A DNA stretch of 64,000 bases from Bordetella genomosp. 13 (lineage in GTDB: Bacteria; Pseudomonadota; Gammaproteobacteria; Burkholderiales; Burkholderiaceae_B). Below, one piece after another: positions 38,288 to 48,700 of the stretch. Every line of letters begins with the position of its first letter. The stretch's first letter is position 1. Both the position numbers and the translations under genes were made by a program. Under the pieces are notes generated by a model. It searched no databases. It saw nothing but the letters and a program-made list of their open reading frames with translations, and had not been told where the DNA came from. The stretch lies in NCBI RefSeq assembly GCF_002119665.1, contig NZ_CP021111.1, positions 3,782,001 through 3,846,000 of the forward strand, read 5' to 3'.

Positions 38288-39331
38288 TCACGCGCTTTCG
38301 CGCGGGACAATCTGGAAGCCGATCTGCACCACCGGCGCGGCGGGCCACTGGCCGGCGGCGCGTGCGGCGATCATCTCGGCTGCCTGCAGGCCGATCGCGG
38401 CGCCGTCCACGCGTATCGAACTGATCGAGGGCGACATGGACGAGGCGATGTCCGCGTCGCCGAAGCCCAGCACGGCCAGGTCGTCGGGCACCTTCAAGCC
38501 TTGAACGGCCGCTTCCGTCAGCACGCCGGCCGCCATCATGTCTGAAGAACAGAACACCGCGTCTATCCGCCGGTCCTCGCTCAGCAATTGGCGCAGGCCC
38601 TCTCGGCCCTGCGCGTGCGTGGTGGGAGCGGGCATGTAGCGCGACACCGGCTCGGGCAAGCCAAGCCGCGTCGCGGTCCGCACGAAACTGTCGGCGCGCA
38701 GCCTGGCGCGCTCGTCGTCGCCCGCCAGCACCGCCTGCCGGGTCTTGCCCGCCTGGTGCAGATATCGGCTGGCGGCATCGCCGATGGCCTCGTGCGACAC
38801 GCTCAGCAGCATGTCGACGGGCGTGGACGTGGCGTCCCACGTCTCGACGACCGGAATGCCCGATGCCTTCAGCAGGCGATGCCCCTGCTCGGAATGCATC
38901 ACGCCGGTCAGCACGATGCCGTCGGGACGGCGCCCGATGATCGCGCGCAGCAGCGCGTCCTCGCGCAAGGTGTCGTAGCCGCTCTGGCCCACCATCAGCT
39001 GATAGCCCTTGGCTTCGAGCGATCGGGTCAGCGCGGTCAACATGCCGCTGAACAGCGAGCCGGTGATGGTGGGCACCAGCACGGCCACCAGATTGCTGCG
39101 CGACAGGCGCAGGCCGCCCGCCATCAGGTTGGGCACGTAACCCAGCGCCTGCACCGCGGCGTTGACCTTTTCGAGCGTGGCGGGCGAAACCTGCTTCGGC
39201 GTGTTGATGGCCCGCGAGACCGTGATCATGGAAACCCCCGCCGCGCGCGCCACGTCGCGCACGGTCACGCTGGTCCGGTCGCCGGAGCGTTTGCTGGAAC
39301 CCGGAGGTTTTTCAGTAGGCGGGACTTGCAT
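38288..39331 (-). CDS. LacI-family transcriptional regulator (glucarate cluster)
   Basis: A 347-residue repressor. The N-terminal helix-turn-helix is VTVRDVARAAGVSMITVSRAIN (split by the turn), followed by the hinge helix YVPNLMAGGLRLSRSN and a periplasmic-binding-like ligand domain. It is most like the GntR (gluconate) branch. It is transcribed away from the Bug and gudD genes, and two palindromic sites at 39469-39503 lie between them. It therefore probably controls both itself and the glucarate genes, releasing DNA on binding a sugar acid. The effector is inferred. Confidence 0.9.
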   Translation of the reverse strand: MQVPPTEKPPGSSKRSGDRTSVTVRDVARAAGVSMITVSRAINTPKQVSPATLEKVNAAVQALGYVPNLMAGGLRLSRSNLVAVLVPTITGSLFSGMLTALTRSLEAKGYQLMVGQSGYDTLREDALLRAIIGRRPDGIVLTGVMHSEQGHRLLKASGIPVVETWDATSTPVDMLLSVSHEAIGDAASRYLHQAGKTRQAVLAGDDERARLRADSFVRTATRLGLPEPVSRYMPAPTTHAQGREGLRQLLSEDRRIDAVFCSSDMMAAGVLTEAAVQGLKVPDDLAVLGFGDADIASSMSPSISSIRVDGAAIGLQAAEMIAARAAGQWPAAPVVQIGFQIVPRESA

Positions 39332-39468
39332 CTTGGAAGGCGGCGGCGGGGGCCTGAGTGGCTTTCCGGCAGGCTAACCGATGAGACTCTATTATGGCCC
39401 GCCGCCACTTGCGGGTTTTCCCGGGGTAGGCGTCGGCCGCGCGCATTAGCTAAGCTTGCCCATCCAAA

Positions 39469-39503
39469 TGTTAACGTTACCGTCCACGATGGTAACGTTA
39501 ACA
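39469..39503. promoter_or_regulatory. Twin LacI-type operators in the regulator-Bug intergenic region
   Basis: TGTTAACGTTACC (39469-39481) and its exact complement GGTAACGTTAACA (39491-39503) are separated by 9 bp. Each arm is itself a near-palindrome centred on AACGTT, the usual form of a LacI/GntR operator with a central CG. The two centres are 21 bp apart, two helical turns, so two dimers could bind on the same DNA face. The site is 29 bp before the Bug gene ATG and about 138 bp from the repressor start. Confidence 0.75.
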
Positions 39504-39531
39504 ACCAACTAGCAGTCCTAAGGAGACAACG

Positions 39532-40503
39532 ATGAAACGCAATCTGCGCAAATGGGCGGTGGGCGTCGCCCTCATGGCCGTGGCGGGCGCCGCCCAGGCC
39601 TGGCCCGACAAACCCGTCACCATGGTCGTGCCCTTCCCGCCCGGCGGCGCCACGGACTCGGTCGCGCGCGCCGTGGCGAACAAGCTGGGCGAGCAGCTCA
39701 AGCAGTCCTTCGTGGTCGAGAACAAGGCGGGCGCCACGGGCACCATCGGCGCGGCCCAGGTGGCGCGCGCCGCGCCGGACGGCTACACGCTGATGGTGAC
39801 CTCGCTGGCCCCGCTGGTGGTCGCGCAGCATCTGATGAAAAGCATTCCCTACGACCCCTCACAGGACTTCACGTACCTCACCGTGGCCGTACAGACGCCC
39901 AACGTGCTGGTCGTCAGCCCCGCGCTGGCCCCCAAGGTGAACAACGTGCAGGACGTGCTGGCGCTGTTGAAGTCGAAGTCCGACGGCATCAGCTTCGCGA
40001 CCTCGGGCGCGGGCTCGTCCGACCACCTGACCGCCGAACTGTTCTGGCAGAAGACCGGCACCAAGGGCCTGCACGTGCCGTACAAGGGCGGCGCGCCCGC
40101 CATCTCCGACCTGCTGGGCAGCCAGGTCGACATGTCGTTCCAGAACGTGAACGCCGTGCTGCCGCACATCAAGGCCGGCAAGCTCAAGGCCATCGCCGTC
40201 ACCGGCGACAAGCGCTCGCCGGTGCTCCCCGACGTGCCCACGTTCGCCGAGGCGGGTGTGCCCGACCTGAAGGTATACGCCTGGCAGGCCGTGGTGGCGC
40301 CCAAGGGTCTGCCGGCCGACATCCGCGACAAGCTGTCGGCCGCGCTGGTCACGGCCATCAAGGATCCCGCCGTCAGCAAGCCCTTCACCGACGTCGGCCT
40401 GGAGGTCGTGGCCAACACGCCCGAAGCCTTCACGCGCTTCCAGCAGCAGGAAAGCGCCCGCTGGAAGACCGTGATCGAGGCGGGCAACATCTCCGTCCAG
40501 TAA
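39532..40503 (+). CDS. Tripartite tricarboxylate transporter substrate-binding protein (Bug/TctC family)
   Basis: A 323-residue periplasmic binding protein, with signal peptide 1-22 (ending AQA-W). The mature start WPDKPVTMVVPFPPGGATD is the Bug hallmark; GDKRSPVLPDVPTFAEAG is the other conserved block. It lies 63 bp before gudD, so its ligand is probably glucarate or a related aldarate. No TctA/TctB membrane partner is in the window; such proteins usually work with membrane genes encoded elsewhere. AAGGAGA precedes the ATG. Confidence 0.92.
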   Translation: MKRNLRKWAVGVALMAVAGAAQAWPDKPVTMVVPFPPGGATDSVARAVANKLGEQLKQSFVVENKAGATGTIGAAQVARAAPDGYTLMVTSLAPLVVAQHLMKSIPYDPSQDFTYLTVAVQTPNVLVVSPALAPKVNNVQDVLALLKSKSDGISFATSGAGSSDHLTAELFWQKTGTKGLHVPYKGGAPAISDLLGSQVDMSFQNVNAVLPHIKAGKLKAIAVTGDKRSPVLPDVPTFAEAGVPDLKVYAWQAVVAPKGLPADIRDKLSAALVTAIKDPAVSKPFTDVGLEVVANTPEAFTRFQQQESARWKTVIEAGNISVQ

Positions 40504-40566
40504 TGGCGGCATCACCGTAAGGCAATCTTCCGGCCGCAAGGCCGGAGTTCAACTCAAGTAGCGATC

Positions 40567-41916
40567 ATGTCATCAGCCTCGCAGTCCAAGCATCACACCC
40601 CGATCGTCACGCAGATGCGCGTGGTTCCCGTGGCGGGCCAGGATTCCATGCTGCTGAATCTCAGCGGCGCCCACGCCCCTTATTTCACGCGCAATCTGAT
40701 CATTCTGACGGACAGCGCCGGCAATACCGGCGCGGGCGAAGTGCCCGGCGGCGAGAAGATACGCGCCACCCTGGAAGACGCCCGCGACCTCATCGTGGGC
40801 AGTTCCATCGGCAACTACAACCACACGCTCAATCGCATGCGCCAGGTCTTCGCGGACCGCGACAGCGCGGGCCGCGGCCAGCAGACCTTCGACCTGCGCG
40901 TCGCCATCCATGCCGTGACCGCGGCGGAGTCCGCGCTGCTCGACCTGCTGGGCCAACATCTGGGCGTGCCCGTGGCGGCCCTGCTGGGCGAAGGCGTGCA
41001 GCGCACCTCGGTGCAGATGCTGGGCTACCTGTTCTACGTGGGCGACCGCAACCAGACCACACTGCCCTATCACAGCGACCCGGGCGCCGCTGACGACTGG
41101 CTGCGCCTGCGCCACGAAAAGGCGCTCACGCCGGAAGCCATCGTCAGGCTGGCCGAGGCGGCCTATCGGCGCTATGGCTTCGAAGACTTCAAGCTCAAGG
41201 GCGGCGCGCTGCGCGGCGAAGAGGAAGTCGAGGCGATCCGCGCGCTGCACGAACGCTTTCCCCAGGCCCGCATCACGCTGGATCCCAACGGGGGTTGGCT
41301 GCTGAAGGACGCCGTGCGGCTGTGCCGCGACCTGCACGGAGTGATGGCATACGCCGAAGATCCCTGCGGCGCCGAGGGCGTGTACTCGGGCCGCGAAGTG
41401 ATGGCCGAGTTCCGCCGCGCCACCGGCCTGCCCACGGCCACCAACATGGTGGCCACCGACTGGCGCGAGATGGCGCACGCGCTGTCGCTGCAATCGGTGG
41501 ACATTCCGCTGGCCGATCCGCACTTCTGGACGATGCAGGGCTCGGTGCGCGTCGCGCAGACCTGCCAGGCCTTCGGACTGACGTGGGGCTCGCACTCGAA
41601 CAATCACTTCGACGTGTCGCTGGCCATGTTCACCCACGTGGGCGCCGCCGCGCCGGGCCGCGTCACCGCCATCGACACGCACTGGATCTGGCAGGACGGG
41701 CAGTACCTCACGCGCAATCCGCTGCAGATCCGCAATGGCTACGTGGAGCTGCCCCAGACGGGCGGCCTGGGCATCGAACTGGACATGGACGCCGTCGAGC
41801 GCGCCCACGCGCTGTATCGGCAGCACGGCCTGGGCGCGCGCGACGACGCCATGGCCATGCAGTTCCTGATCCCGGGCTGGAAGTTCGACAACAAACGGCC
41901 GTGCATGGTGCGCTGA
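40567..41916 (+). CDS. gudD: Glucarate dehydratase
   Basis: An enolase-superfamily enzyme that converts D-glucarate (and probably L-idarate) to 5-keto-4-deoxyglucarate. It has 449 residues, close to E. coli GudD. The expected active-site residues are visible: Lys209 and Lys211 in DFKLKGG, Asp239 in LDPNGGW, Glu264 in AEDPCG, Asn293 in NMVATDWRE, and His343 in GSHSNNH. With the LacI regulator and the Bug protein it forms a compact uptake-and-first-step unit. The next enzymes (aldolase or KdgD) are not nearby. Confidence 0.95.
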   Translation: MSSASQSKHHTPIVTQMRVVPVAGQDSMLLNLSGAHAPYFTRNLIILTDSAGNTGAGEVPGGEKIRATLEDARDLIVGSSIGNYNHTLNRMRQVFADRDSAGRGQQTFDLRVAIHAVTAAESALLDLLGQHLGVPVAALLGEGVQRTSVQMLGYLFYVGDRNQTTLPYHSDPGAADDWLRLRHEKALTPEAIVRLAEAAYRRYGFEDFKLKGGALRGEEEVEAIRALHERFPQARITLDPNGGWLLKDAVRLCRDLHGVMAYAEDPCGAEGVYSGREVMAEFRRATGLPTATNMVATDWREMAHALSLQSVDIPLADPHFWTMQGSVRVAQTCQAFGLTWGSHSNNHFDVSLAMFTHVGAAAPGRVTAIDTHWIWQDGQYLTRNPLQIRNGYVELPQTGGLGIELDMDAVERAHALYRQHGLGARDDAMAMQFLIPGWKFDNKRPCMVR

Positions 41917-41966
41917 AGAAAAGGCGCCGCCGTCACGGCCGGAGAGCATGGCTCTGGCCGCCGGGC

Positions 41967-42116
41967 CTACCGGCACAGGAACATTCCGTCGGCTAGCGCC
42001 AGCGCGATCGAGGGATCCAGCCAGGCCAGGAACACCCCGGCCAGCAGCGCGGTGGCGGCAAGCGCGGCGCCGATGTGCCACGCCAGCGCCATCATGCCGG
42101 GCCGCGCCGGGGTCAT
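41967..42116 (-). CDS. Small hydrophobic membrane protein coupled to the MFS gene
   Basis: A 49-residue frame whose ATG (42116) overlaps the stop of the upstream MFS transporter (ATGA), a strong sign of translational coupling. The protein has one clear membrane segment, HIGAALAATALLAGVFLAWL, and a second moderately hydrophobic stretch (SIALALADGMF). No known family is recognised. It may be an accessory subunit of the transporter. The frame is short, so it could still be chance. Confidence 0.5.
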   Translation of the reverse strand: MTPARPGMMALAWHIGAALAATALLAGVFLAWLDPSIALALADGMFLCR

Positions 42117-43372
42117 GACGGCTGCCCCGCCATGACCGGCCGCGCGACCGGCCGGTCGTCGATCGGCCAGTGCACCCACGCGGCCATCAGGCCGATGGCG
42201 ATGGCGCCCATCCAGACGAGGTCGTACGACTGATAGGCGTCGTACACCACGGCGCCCAGCCATACGCCCATGAAGCCGCCTATCTGGTGGCCCAGGAACA
42301 CCATGCCGAACAGCGTGCCGATGTAGCGCACGCCGAAGATGCGCGACAGCACGCCGCTGGTCAACGGAACGGTGCCCAGCCACAGGAAGCCCATCACGGC
42401 GGAGAACGCATAGGCGCTGAAAGGCGTGACCGGCAGCGTCACGAAAACGGCGATCGCCAGCGCGCGCGTCGCGTACAGCGCGCACAGCACTTGCCGTGGC
42501 GGCCATCGGCCGCCCAGCCGCGCGCACACATAGTTGCCGAAGATGTTGGCCAGCGCGATGACCGCGAGCGTGGCGCTGGCCTGTCCCGCGCTGAGCCCGT
42601 GTTCGGCCAGGTAGGCCGGCATGTGCGTCGCGATGAACGCAAGCTGGAAGCCGCACGCGGTGAAGCCCAGGTTCAGCAGCCAGAAGCCGCGATGACGCAG
42701 GGCCTGGCGGATGGCGGCGGACATGGGTATATCGGCGAGCGGGGCCGGCATGGCTTGCGCTGCCTTAGGTTGTTGCGCGGCCTGCATCGGCGCGACCCTG
42801 TCGCGCAGGAAGACGGCCAGCGGCACCAGCACCAGCATGACGATGCCCAGCGCCGTTGCCGCTCCCTGCCAATCCATGCCCGCGATCAGGCTCTGTGCCA
42901 AGGGCACCATGCAGAACTGCCCCAGGCCGCCCAGCGCCCCCGTCACCGCCAGCGCCCAGGCACGCTGGTCGGCGGGAAATATGCGGCTGAGCGCCCCATA
43001 GACGGTGCCGAATGCCGTGCCGGACAATGCCACGCCGACCAGCACGCCGTTGGTCAGCGCGAAGGCGCCCGTGCTCGCGGAATTCGCCATCAGCACCAGG
43101 CCGGCCGCATAGGCCAGCATGCCCACGACCAGCACTTTCGCGGACCCGTAGCGGTCGGCCACCATGCCGGTGAAGGGCTGGGCCAGGCCCCACACCAGAT
43201 TCTGCATGGCCAGCGCGAAGCCGAAAGCCTCGCGCGACCAGCCCTGTGTGCTGACCACGGGTTGCAGGAACAGGCCCTGGACGTGACGCACGCCCAGCGC
43301 GGCGCCCATGATGGCGCCGGCGGCGATGACGATCAGCCAACGGTGGCGTAGCAGGTCGGTGGACGACGGCAT
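42113..43372 (-). CDS. MFS transporter
   Basis: A 419-residue inner-membrane carrier with about 12 hydrophobic segments; unusually long upstream frame codons are rejected in favour of the ATG at 43372 (MPSSTDLLRHRW). The motif A-like loop GMVADRYGSAKVL and the second-half RIFGVRYIGTLFGMVFLGHQ place it among organic-acid or oxalate/formate-type MFS antiporters. It faces the gudD gene tail to tail, so a link to sugar-acid transport is possible but unproven. An inverted repeat (43525-43540) lies upstream. Confidence 0.87.
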   Translation of the reverse strand: MPSSTDLLRHRWLIVIAAGAIMGAALGVRHVQGLFLQPVVSTQGWSREAFGFALAMQNLVWGLAQPFTGMVADRYGSAKVLVVGMLAYAAGLVLMANSASTGAFALTNGVLVGVALSGTAFGTVYGALSRIFPADQRAWALAVTGALGGLGQFCMVPLAQSLIAGMDWQGAATALGIVMLVLVPLAVFLRDRVAPMQAAQQPKAAQAMPAPLADIPMSAAIRQALRHRGFWLLNLGFTACGFQLAFIATHMPAYLAEHGLSAGQASATLAVIALANIFGNYVCARLGGRWPPRQVLCALYATRALAIAVFVTLPVTPFSAYAFSAVMGFLWLGTVPLTSGVLSRIFGVRYIGTLFGMVFLGHQIGGFMGVWLGAVVYDAYQSYDLVWMGAIAIGLMAAWVHWPIDDRPVARPVMAGQPS

Positions 43373-43524
43373 GGCGATACTCTCCGTGGTTCGGACGAGG
43401 ACGGCGGCCCGGCGTCGGCCTGTGCCCGGTAAGGCCAGGCAGGCCGGGCCGCGTGACGCAGCGCGAGACGGCGCAAGGCAGTCAGCAGGACATAGCGTCG
43501 CGCAGTCTGCACGCCCGGGCAAGA

Positions 43525-43540
43525 ACAATCAAAAAATTGT
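43525..43540. promoter_or_regulatory. AT-rich inverted repeat upstream of the MFS gene
   Basis: ACAAT (43525-43529) and ATTGT (43536-43540) flank CAAAAA in the 292-bp gap between the MFS gene and murI. It stands out from GC-rich surroundings and could be an operator or promoter element. The rest of that gap holds nothing further that I can support. Confidence 0.3.
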
Positions 43541-43664
43541 CCTAGATACACCGCCGCGGCAGAACCGGATCGGGCAAGGTTGGCATGGCCGGCCGGCATG
43601 CGGCGGGCCGCCGCCGTAGAATGGCGCTTTTCCCCGTCCGCCATTCCTCCATTCCCCCATTCCC

Positions 43665-44480
43665 ATGACCTCAGACGTCCGCCCCATCGGCATCTACGAC
43701 TCGGGCGTCGGCGGCCTGAGCACGCTGCGCGAGATCCGCGCCGCCCTGCCGCACGAGCCGCTGGTCTACCTCGCCGACGCGGGCTACCTGCCCTACGGCG
43801 AGAAATCGCAGGACACGCTGGAACGCCGGGCCCTGGCGGTGGCGGACTACTTCGTGTCGCGCGGGGTCAAGGCCATCGCCGTCGCGTGCAACACCGCCAC
43901 GGCGGCGGCCATCGGCACGATGCGGCAGCATCACCCGGACCTGATCGTCGTGGGCATCGAACCCGCCATCAAGCCCGCGGCGCAACTCAGCCGGTCCGGC
44001 GTCATCGGCGTGTTCGCCACCACCGGCACGCTGGCCAGCCAGCGTTTCGCCGCGCTTGCGCAACGCGCCGCCCCGGGCTCGCGCATCGTGCTGCGCCCCT
44101 GCCCGGAGTGGGTGATGCTGGTGGAGAACGGCCAGTTGGATGACGACGCCGCGCGCGCCAGCGTGAACACGGCCGCAGGCGCCCTGCTGGCCGAAGGCGC
44201 CGACGTGCTGGTGCTGGGCTGCACGCACTTTCCGTTTCTGCAGCCCTTGCTGCGCGAGCGCGTGGGCCCCGACGTGCACATCGTCGAGCCCGGCCCGGCG
44301 CTGGCGCGCCATCTGGCGCACCGGGTCCAGACCGAGGCCGCGACGCTGCTGGCTCCAGATGGATTCGTCGGCGGCTGCGAACTGGTCAGCAGCGGCGATG
44401 CCGGCCGCCTGCGGGCGCAGGCGCGCCAACTGCTGCAATGGGACCTGCCGGCAGTGCCGCTGCCGCCGCCCTGGCGCTGA
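43665..44480 (+). CDS. murI: Glutamate racemase
   Basis: Makes D-glutamate for peptidoglycan. It has 271 residues in two alpha/beta lobes. The two catalytic cysteines are Cys75 (VACNTA) and Cys186 (LGCTHFP), and the start PIGIYDSGVGGLSTLREI is the family signature. It has its own start 46 bp after a TAGAAT -10-like hexamer. It is convergent with ispF, with 12 bp between the stops. The call is secure. Confidence 0.96.
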   Translation: MTSDVRPIGIYDSGVGGLSTLREIRAALPHEPLVYLADAGYLPYGEKSQDTLERRALAVADYFVSRGVKAIAVACNTATAAAIGTMRQHHPDLIVVGIEPAIKPAAQLSRSGVIGVFATTGTLASQRFAALAQRAAPGSRIVLRPCPEWVMLVENGQLDDDAARASVNTAAGALLAEGADVLVLGCTHFPFLQPLLRERVGPDVHIVEPGPALARHLAHRVQTEAATLLAPDGFVGGCELVSSGDAGRLRAQARQLLQWDLPAVPLPPPWR

Positions 44481-44492
44481 ATCGCGGCGGCC

Positions 44493-44987
44493 TCAGGCCG
44501 GGTCCATGCGGGCCAGCAGCACCACCGTGGTGGCGGCGATGCCTTCCTTGCGGCCCAGGTAGCCCAGGTTCTCGTTGGTCTTGGCCTTCACGTTGACCTC
44601 TCCTTCGGCAAGGCCCAGGTCGGCCGCGATGTTGCGCACCATGGCCGGCGCATGAGGCCCGATCTTGGGCGCCTGTGCGTGGATCGTGGCGTCCACGTTC
44701 ACGGGCTGCCACCCCGCCTGCCGCACCTTGTCCACGGCCGCGCGCAGCAGCACGCGGCTGTCGGCGCCGCGATACTGCGGATCGGTATCGGGAAAATGCC
44801 GGCCGATGTCGCCCAGCCCGGCGCCACCCAGGACGGCATCGGTGATCGCATGCAGCAGCGCGTCGGCATCGGAATGGCCCAAGAGCCCGTGCGTATGCGG
44901 AATGGCGACGCCGCCCAGGATCAGCGGCCGGCCCTCGACCAGGGCATGCACGTCGAAGCCCTGGCCCACGCGGAAGGGAATGCTCAT
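44493..44987 (-). CDS. ispF: 2-C-methyl-D-erythritol 2,4-cyclodiphosphate synthase
   Basis: The fifth step of the MEP isoprenoid pathway. It has 164 residues and forms a zinc-dependent trimer. The start [11 protein letters not shown] gives the metal-binding Asp and His; [19 protein letters not shown] gives the third ligand, and [12 protein letters not shown] is conserved. It is transcribed after ispD, 76 bp downstream. The ispD-ispF pair is the usual arrangement. Confidence 0.96.
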   Translation of the reverse strand: MSIPFRVGQGFDVHALVEGRPLILGGVAIPHTHGLLGHSDADALLHAITDAVLGGAGLGDIGRHFPDTDPQYRGADSRVLLRAAVDKVRQAGWQPVNVDATIHAQAPKIGPHAPAMVRNIAADLGLAEGEVNVKAKTNENLGYLGRKEGIAATTVVLLARMDPA

Positions 44988-45063
44988 TGGTATCTCTCCT
45001 GTCGCTGCGCGACGTTCTGCGACGGGGCGGAGGCGCCGCACCCGGGTCGCGCGGGGAAGCGGC

Positions 45064-45747
45064 TTACAGCCACTTCTCCATCAGTTCGAAATCGTCGGGC
45101 CACGTCACTTTGAAGTTGCGCGCCTCGCCCGTGACCAGGCGCGGCGCATGGCCGGCCGCCTCCATGGCCGAGGCCTCGTCGGTCACCGCCAGCCCGGCCG
45201 CCGCCGCGCCGGCCAGCGCCTGACGCAGCGCCCCGGCGCGAAACATCTGCGGGGTCTGCGCCAGCCACAGTCCCTGCCGGTCCACGGTGCGGGCCACGCG
45301 GGCATCGCCGGCCTTCACGGTGTCGGCCACGGGCAGCGCCAACAGGCCTCCGACGGGATCGGGCAGGCAGGCATCGATGAGCCGGGCCAGCGCGGACGGC
45401 GTCAGGCCGGGACGGGCCGCGTCGTGCACCAGCACCCAGTCGTGTTCGCCGGCGCCGCAGTCGGCCAGCGCCGCGGCCACCGTATCGGCCCGCGTCGGGC
45501 CGCCGCACGGGCGCCATACGGTGCGCGGCAGATCGCGCAGCGCCTCTTCGACCCAGCCATCGCCCGCGCTGACGGCCACGCGCACCTGCGCGATGCGCGC
45601 GTCGGCCAGCAGCGCCAGCACGGCGCGGCGCAGCATGGCCTGGCCGGCCAGCGGACGATACTGTTTGGGAATGGACTGGCCGCCGGGGTGGCTGGCCCGG
45701 GCGCCCACGCCGGCGGCGGGCACGATGGCGATGAGGGTGTCGGACAT
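45064..45747 (-). CDS. ispD: 2-C-methyl-D-erythritol 4-phosphate cytidylyltransferase
   Basis: The third step of the MEP pathway, joining CTP and MEP. It has 227 residues. The nucleotide-binding start is [35 protein letters not shown] and the later [12 protein letters not shown] are conserved. The ATG at 45747 has no Shine-Dalgarno sequence, and a -10-like element (45759-45764 on the minus strand) is only 12 bp upstream, suggesting a very short leader. It is divergent from mfd, with 29 bp between the start codons. Confidence 0.95.
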   Translation of the reverse strand: MSDTLIAIVPAAGVGARASHPGGQSIPKQYRPLAGQAMLRRAVLALLADARIAQVRVAVSAGDGWVEEALRDLPRTVWRPCGGPTRADTVAAALADCGAGEHDWVLVHDAARPGLTPSALARLIDACLPDPVGGLLALPVADTVKAGDARVARTVDRQGLWLAQTPQMFRAGALRQALAGAAAAGLAVTDEASAMEAAGHAPRLVTGEARNFKVTWPDDFELMEKWL

Positions 45748-45757
45748 GTTGGCGAGA

Positions 45758-45766
45758 TTTTATAAT
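45758..45766. promoter_or_regulatory. Shared -10-like element between ispD and mfd
   Basis: TTTATAAT at 45759-45766 reads as TATAAT (45761-45766) toward mfd and as TATAAA toward ispD. It lies in the quasi-palindrome GATTTTATAATC. Each hexamer ends about 10-12 bp from the start codon it faces. Transcripts would then have leaders of only about 5 nt. No -35 match is strong in either direction. Confidence 0.4.
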
Positions 45767-45776
45767 CTTCGCCCTG

Positions 45777-48700
45777 ATGTCAGATTCTCTAAGCTCCCCC
45801 GCGCGGCTCCCGGCCACCGCCGCCACGCTCGCCGCCCTCAAGCCTGGCTCCCGCTATGCGCAACCGCGCCCGCCAGGGTCCGCCGACGGCTGGCTGCTGG
45901 CCGACCTGGCCATGCAGGGCGGCCAGCCCCTGGTCGTCTTCACCGCCGACCCGCTCGAGGCGCAGCGCCTGGCCGAAGAAATCCCCCTGTATGCGCCCAA
46001 GCTGCGCGTGCGCCAGCTGCCTGACTGGGAAACCCTGCCCTACGACGCGTTCTCGCCGCACCAGGACCTGATCTCGCAGCGCCTGAACACGCTGCACGCG
46101 CTGATGCAGCGCGAGGTCGACGTGCTGACGGTCCCGGTGACCACCGCGCTGTACCGCCTGGCGCCACCGTCCTTCCTGGCGGCCTACACCTTCTCGTTCC
46201 GGCAGAAGGACAGGCTGGACGAGGCGGCCCTGCGCGCCCAGCTGACGCTGGCCAACTACACCCATGTCACGCAGGTCACGGCGCCGGGCGAGTTCTGCCT
46301 GCGCGGCGGGCTGATCGACCTGTTTCCCATGGGATCGGTGCTGCCGTACCGGCTCGATCTGTTCGACGACGAGATCGAATCCATCCGCAGCTTCGACGTG
46401 GACACGCAGCGCAGCCTGTATCCGGTGGGCGACGTGCAACTGCTGCCCGGGCGCGAATTCCCCATGGACGAAGAGGCGCGCAACCGGTTCCGCGCGCGCT
46501 TTCGCGAAGTGTTCGAGGGCGATCCGTCGCGGGCCGTGCCGTATCGGGACATGGGCAACGGCATCGCCTTCGCCGGCGTCGAATACTACCTGCCGCTGTT
46601 CTTCGACCAGACGGCCACGCTGTTCGACTATCTGTCGCCCGGCACGGTGACGGTGACGCTGGGCGACATCGACGACGCCATCCACCGCTTCGCGCAGGAC
46701 ACCGACAGCCGCTACCAGTTCCTGAAGAGCGACCGTGAACGGCCTGTGCTGCCGCCCGACGCGCTGTTCCTGGACGGCGAAGGGCTGTACGAGCATTTCC
46801 GCGCCTTCCCGCGCCTGGTGCTGAGCGGCGAACGCAGCCATCCCGACTTCGCCGCGGCGCCCGACGTCAGCGTGTCGCGCCGCGCCGACGATCCGGTGAT
46901 GCGGCTGCGCGCCCTGCTGGCGCGGCCCGGCATGCGTGTGCTGCTGTGCGCCGACTCGGCCGGCCGGCGCGAGACCCTGGTCCAGATGCTGGCCGAACAC
47001 GGTATCGCCCCCGACCTGCAGGCCGAGTCGGTGCAGGCCTACCTCGACTCCGACGCGCATTTCGGCCTGGCCGTGGCGCCGCTGTCGGCGGGCTTCGTCA
47101 TACCGGAGCCCGGGCAGCCGAACGCCGGCCTGGCCTTCCTGACGGAAAGCGACCTGTATCCCGGCCACGCCACCGCGCGGCGCGGCCGCCGCACGCAGGA
47201 GCGCACCAGCAACGTCGAGGCCATGGTGCGGGACCTGGCCGAGCTGCGCGCCGGCGATCCGGTCGTGCATGCGCAGCACGGCATCGGCCGCTACCACGGC
47301 CTGGTCAACATGGACATGGGCGAAGGCGAGATGGAGTTCCTGCATCTCGAGTACGCCAACGGCAGCACGCTGTACGTGCCCGTGTCGCAGCTGCACGTGA
47401 TCGCGCGCTACAGCGGCGCCGATCCCGAGGCCGCGCCGCTGCACCAGCTGGGCTCGGGCCAATGGGACAAGGCGCGGCGCAAGGCGGCCAGGCAGGTGCG
47501 CGACACCGCCGCCGAGCTGCTGGCGCTGTATGCGCAGCGCGCCGCCCGCGAGGGGTACTCGTTCAAGCTGCCGCTGAGCGACTACGAGGCCTTCGCCGAG
47601 GGCTTCGGTTTCGAGGAAACGCCCGACCAGTCCGCCGCCATCCAGGCCGTCATCCTGGACATGACCTCGGGCCGCCCCATGGACCGCCTGGTGTGCGGCG
47701 ACGTGGGCTTCGGCAAGACCGAGGTGGCGCTGCGCGCCGCGTTCCTGGCCATCGCCAACGGCAAGCAGGTGGCGCTGCTGTGCCCCACCACGCTCTTGGC
47801 CGAGCAGCATGCGCAGACCTTCTCCGACCGCTTCGCCGACTGGCCGGTGCGCGTGGTCGAGCTGTCGCGCTTCCGCTCCTCCAAAGAGGTCGCCGCGGCA
47901 GTCGAAGGCATCAACGAAGGCAAGGTCGACATTGTCATCGGCACGCACAAGATCCTGTCCAAGGACGTGCGCTTCAAGCGGCTGGGCCTGGTCATCATCG
48001 ACGAGGAACACCGCTTCGGCGTGCGCCAGAAAGAAGCGCTGAAGGCGCTGCGCGCCGAGGTCGACGTGCTCACGCTCACCGCCACCCCCATCCCGCGCAC
48101 GCTGGGCATGTCGCTGGAAGGCATCCGCGATTTTTCGGTCATCGCCACCGCGCCGCAGAAGCGCCTGGCCATCAAGACCTTCGTGCGGCGCGAGGACGGC
48201 AGCACCGTGCGCGAAGCCCTGCTGCGCGAACTCAAGCGCGGCGGCCAGGCCTACTTCCTGCACAACGAGGTCGAGACCATCCACAACCGCCGCGCCCGCC
48301 TCGAAGAACTGGTGCCCGAGGCGCGCATCGGCGTGGCGCACGGCCAGATGCCCGAGCGCGAGCTGGAACAGGTGATGAAGGGCTTCTACCAGCAGCGCTA
48401 CAACGTGCTGCTGTGCACGACCATCATCGAGACCGGCATCGACGTGCCGTCCGCCAACACCATCGTCATCCATCGCGCCGACCGCTTCGGCCTGGCGCAG
48501 CTGCACCAGCTGCGCGGCCGCGTGGGCCGCTCGCATCACCAGGCCTATGCCTACCTGCTGACCCCGGGCGAGGATGCCATTACCGCCAACGCCAAGAAGC
48601 GGCTCGAGGCCATCCAGGCCATGGAGGAACTGGGCTCGGGCTTCTACCTGGCCATGCACGACCTGGAGATCCGCGGCACGGGCGAGATCCTGGGCGACTC

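Noticed and set aside
39469..39503. Rho-independent terminator
   Set aside because: The inverted repeat is AT-rich in its arms, has no T-run and sits in a divergent promoter gap, which fits an operator better.
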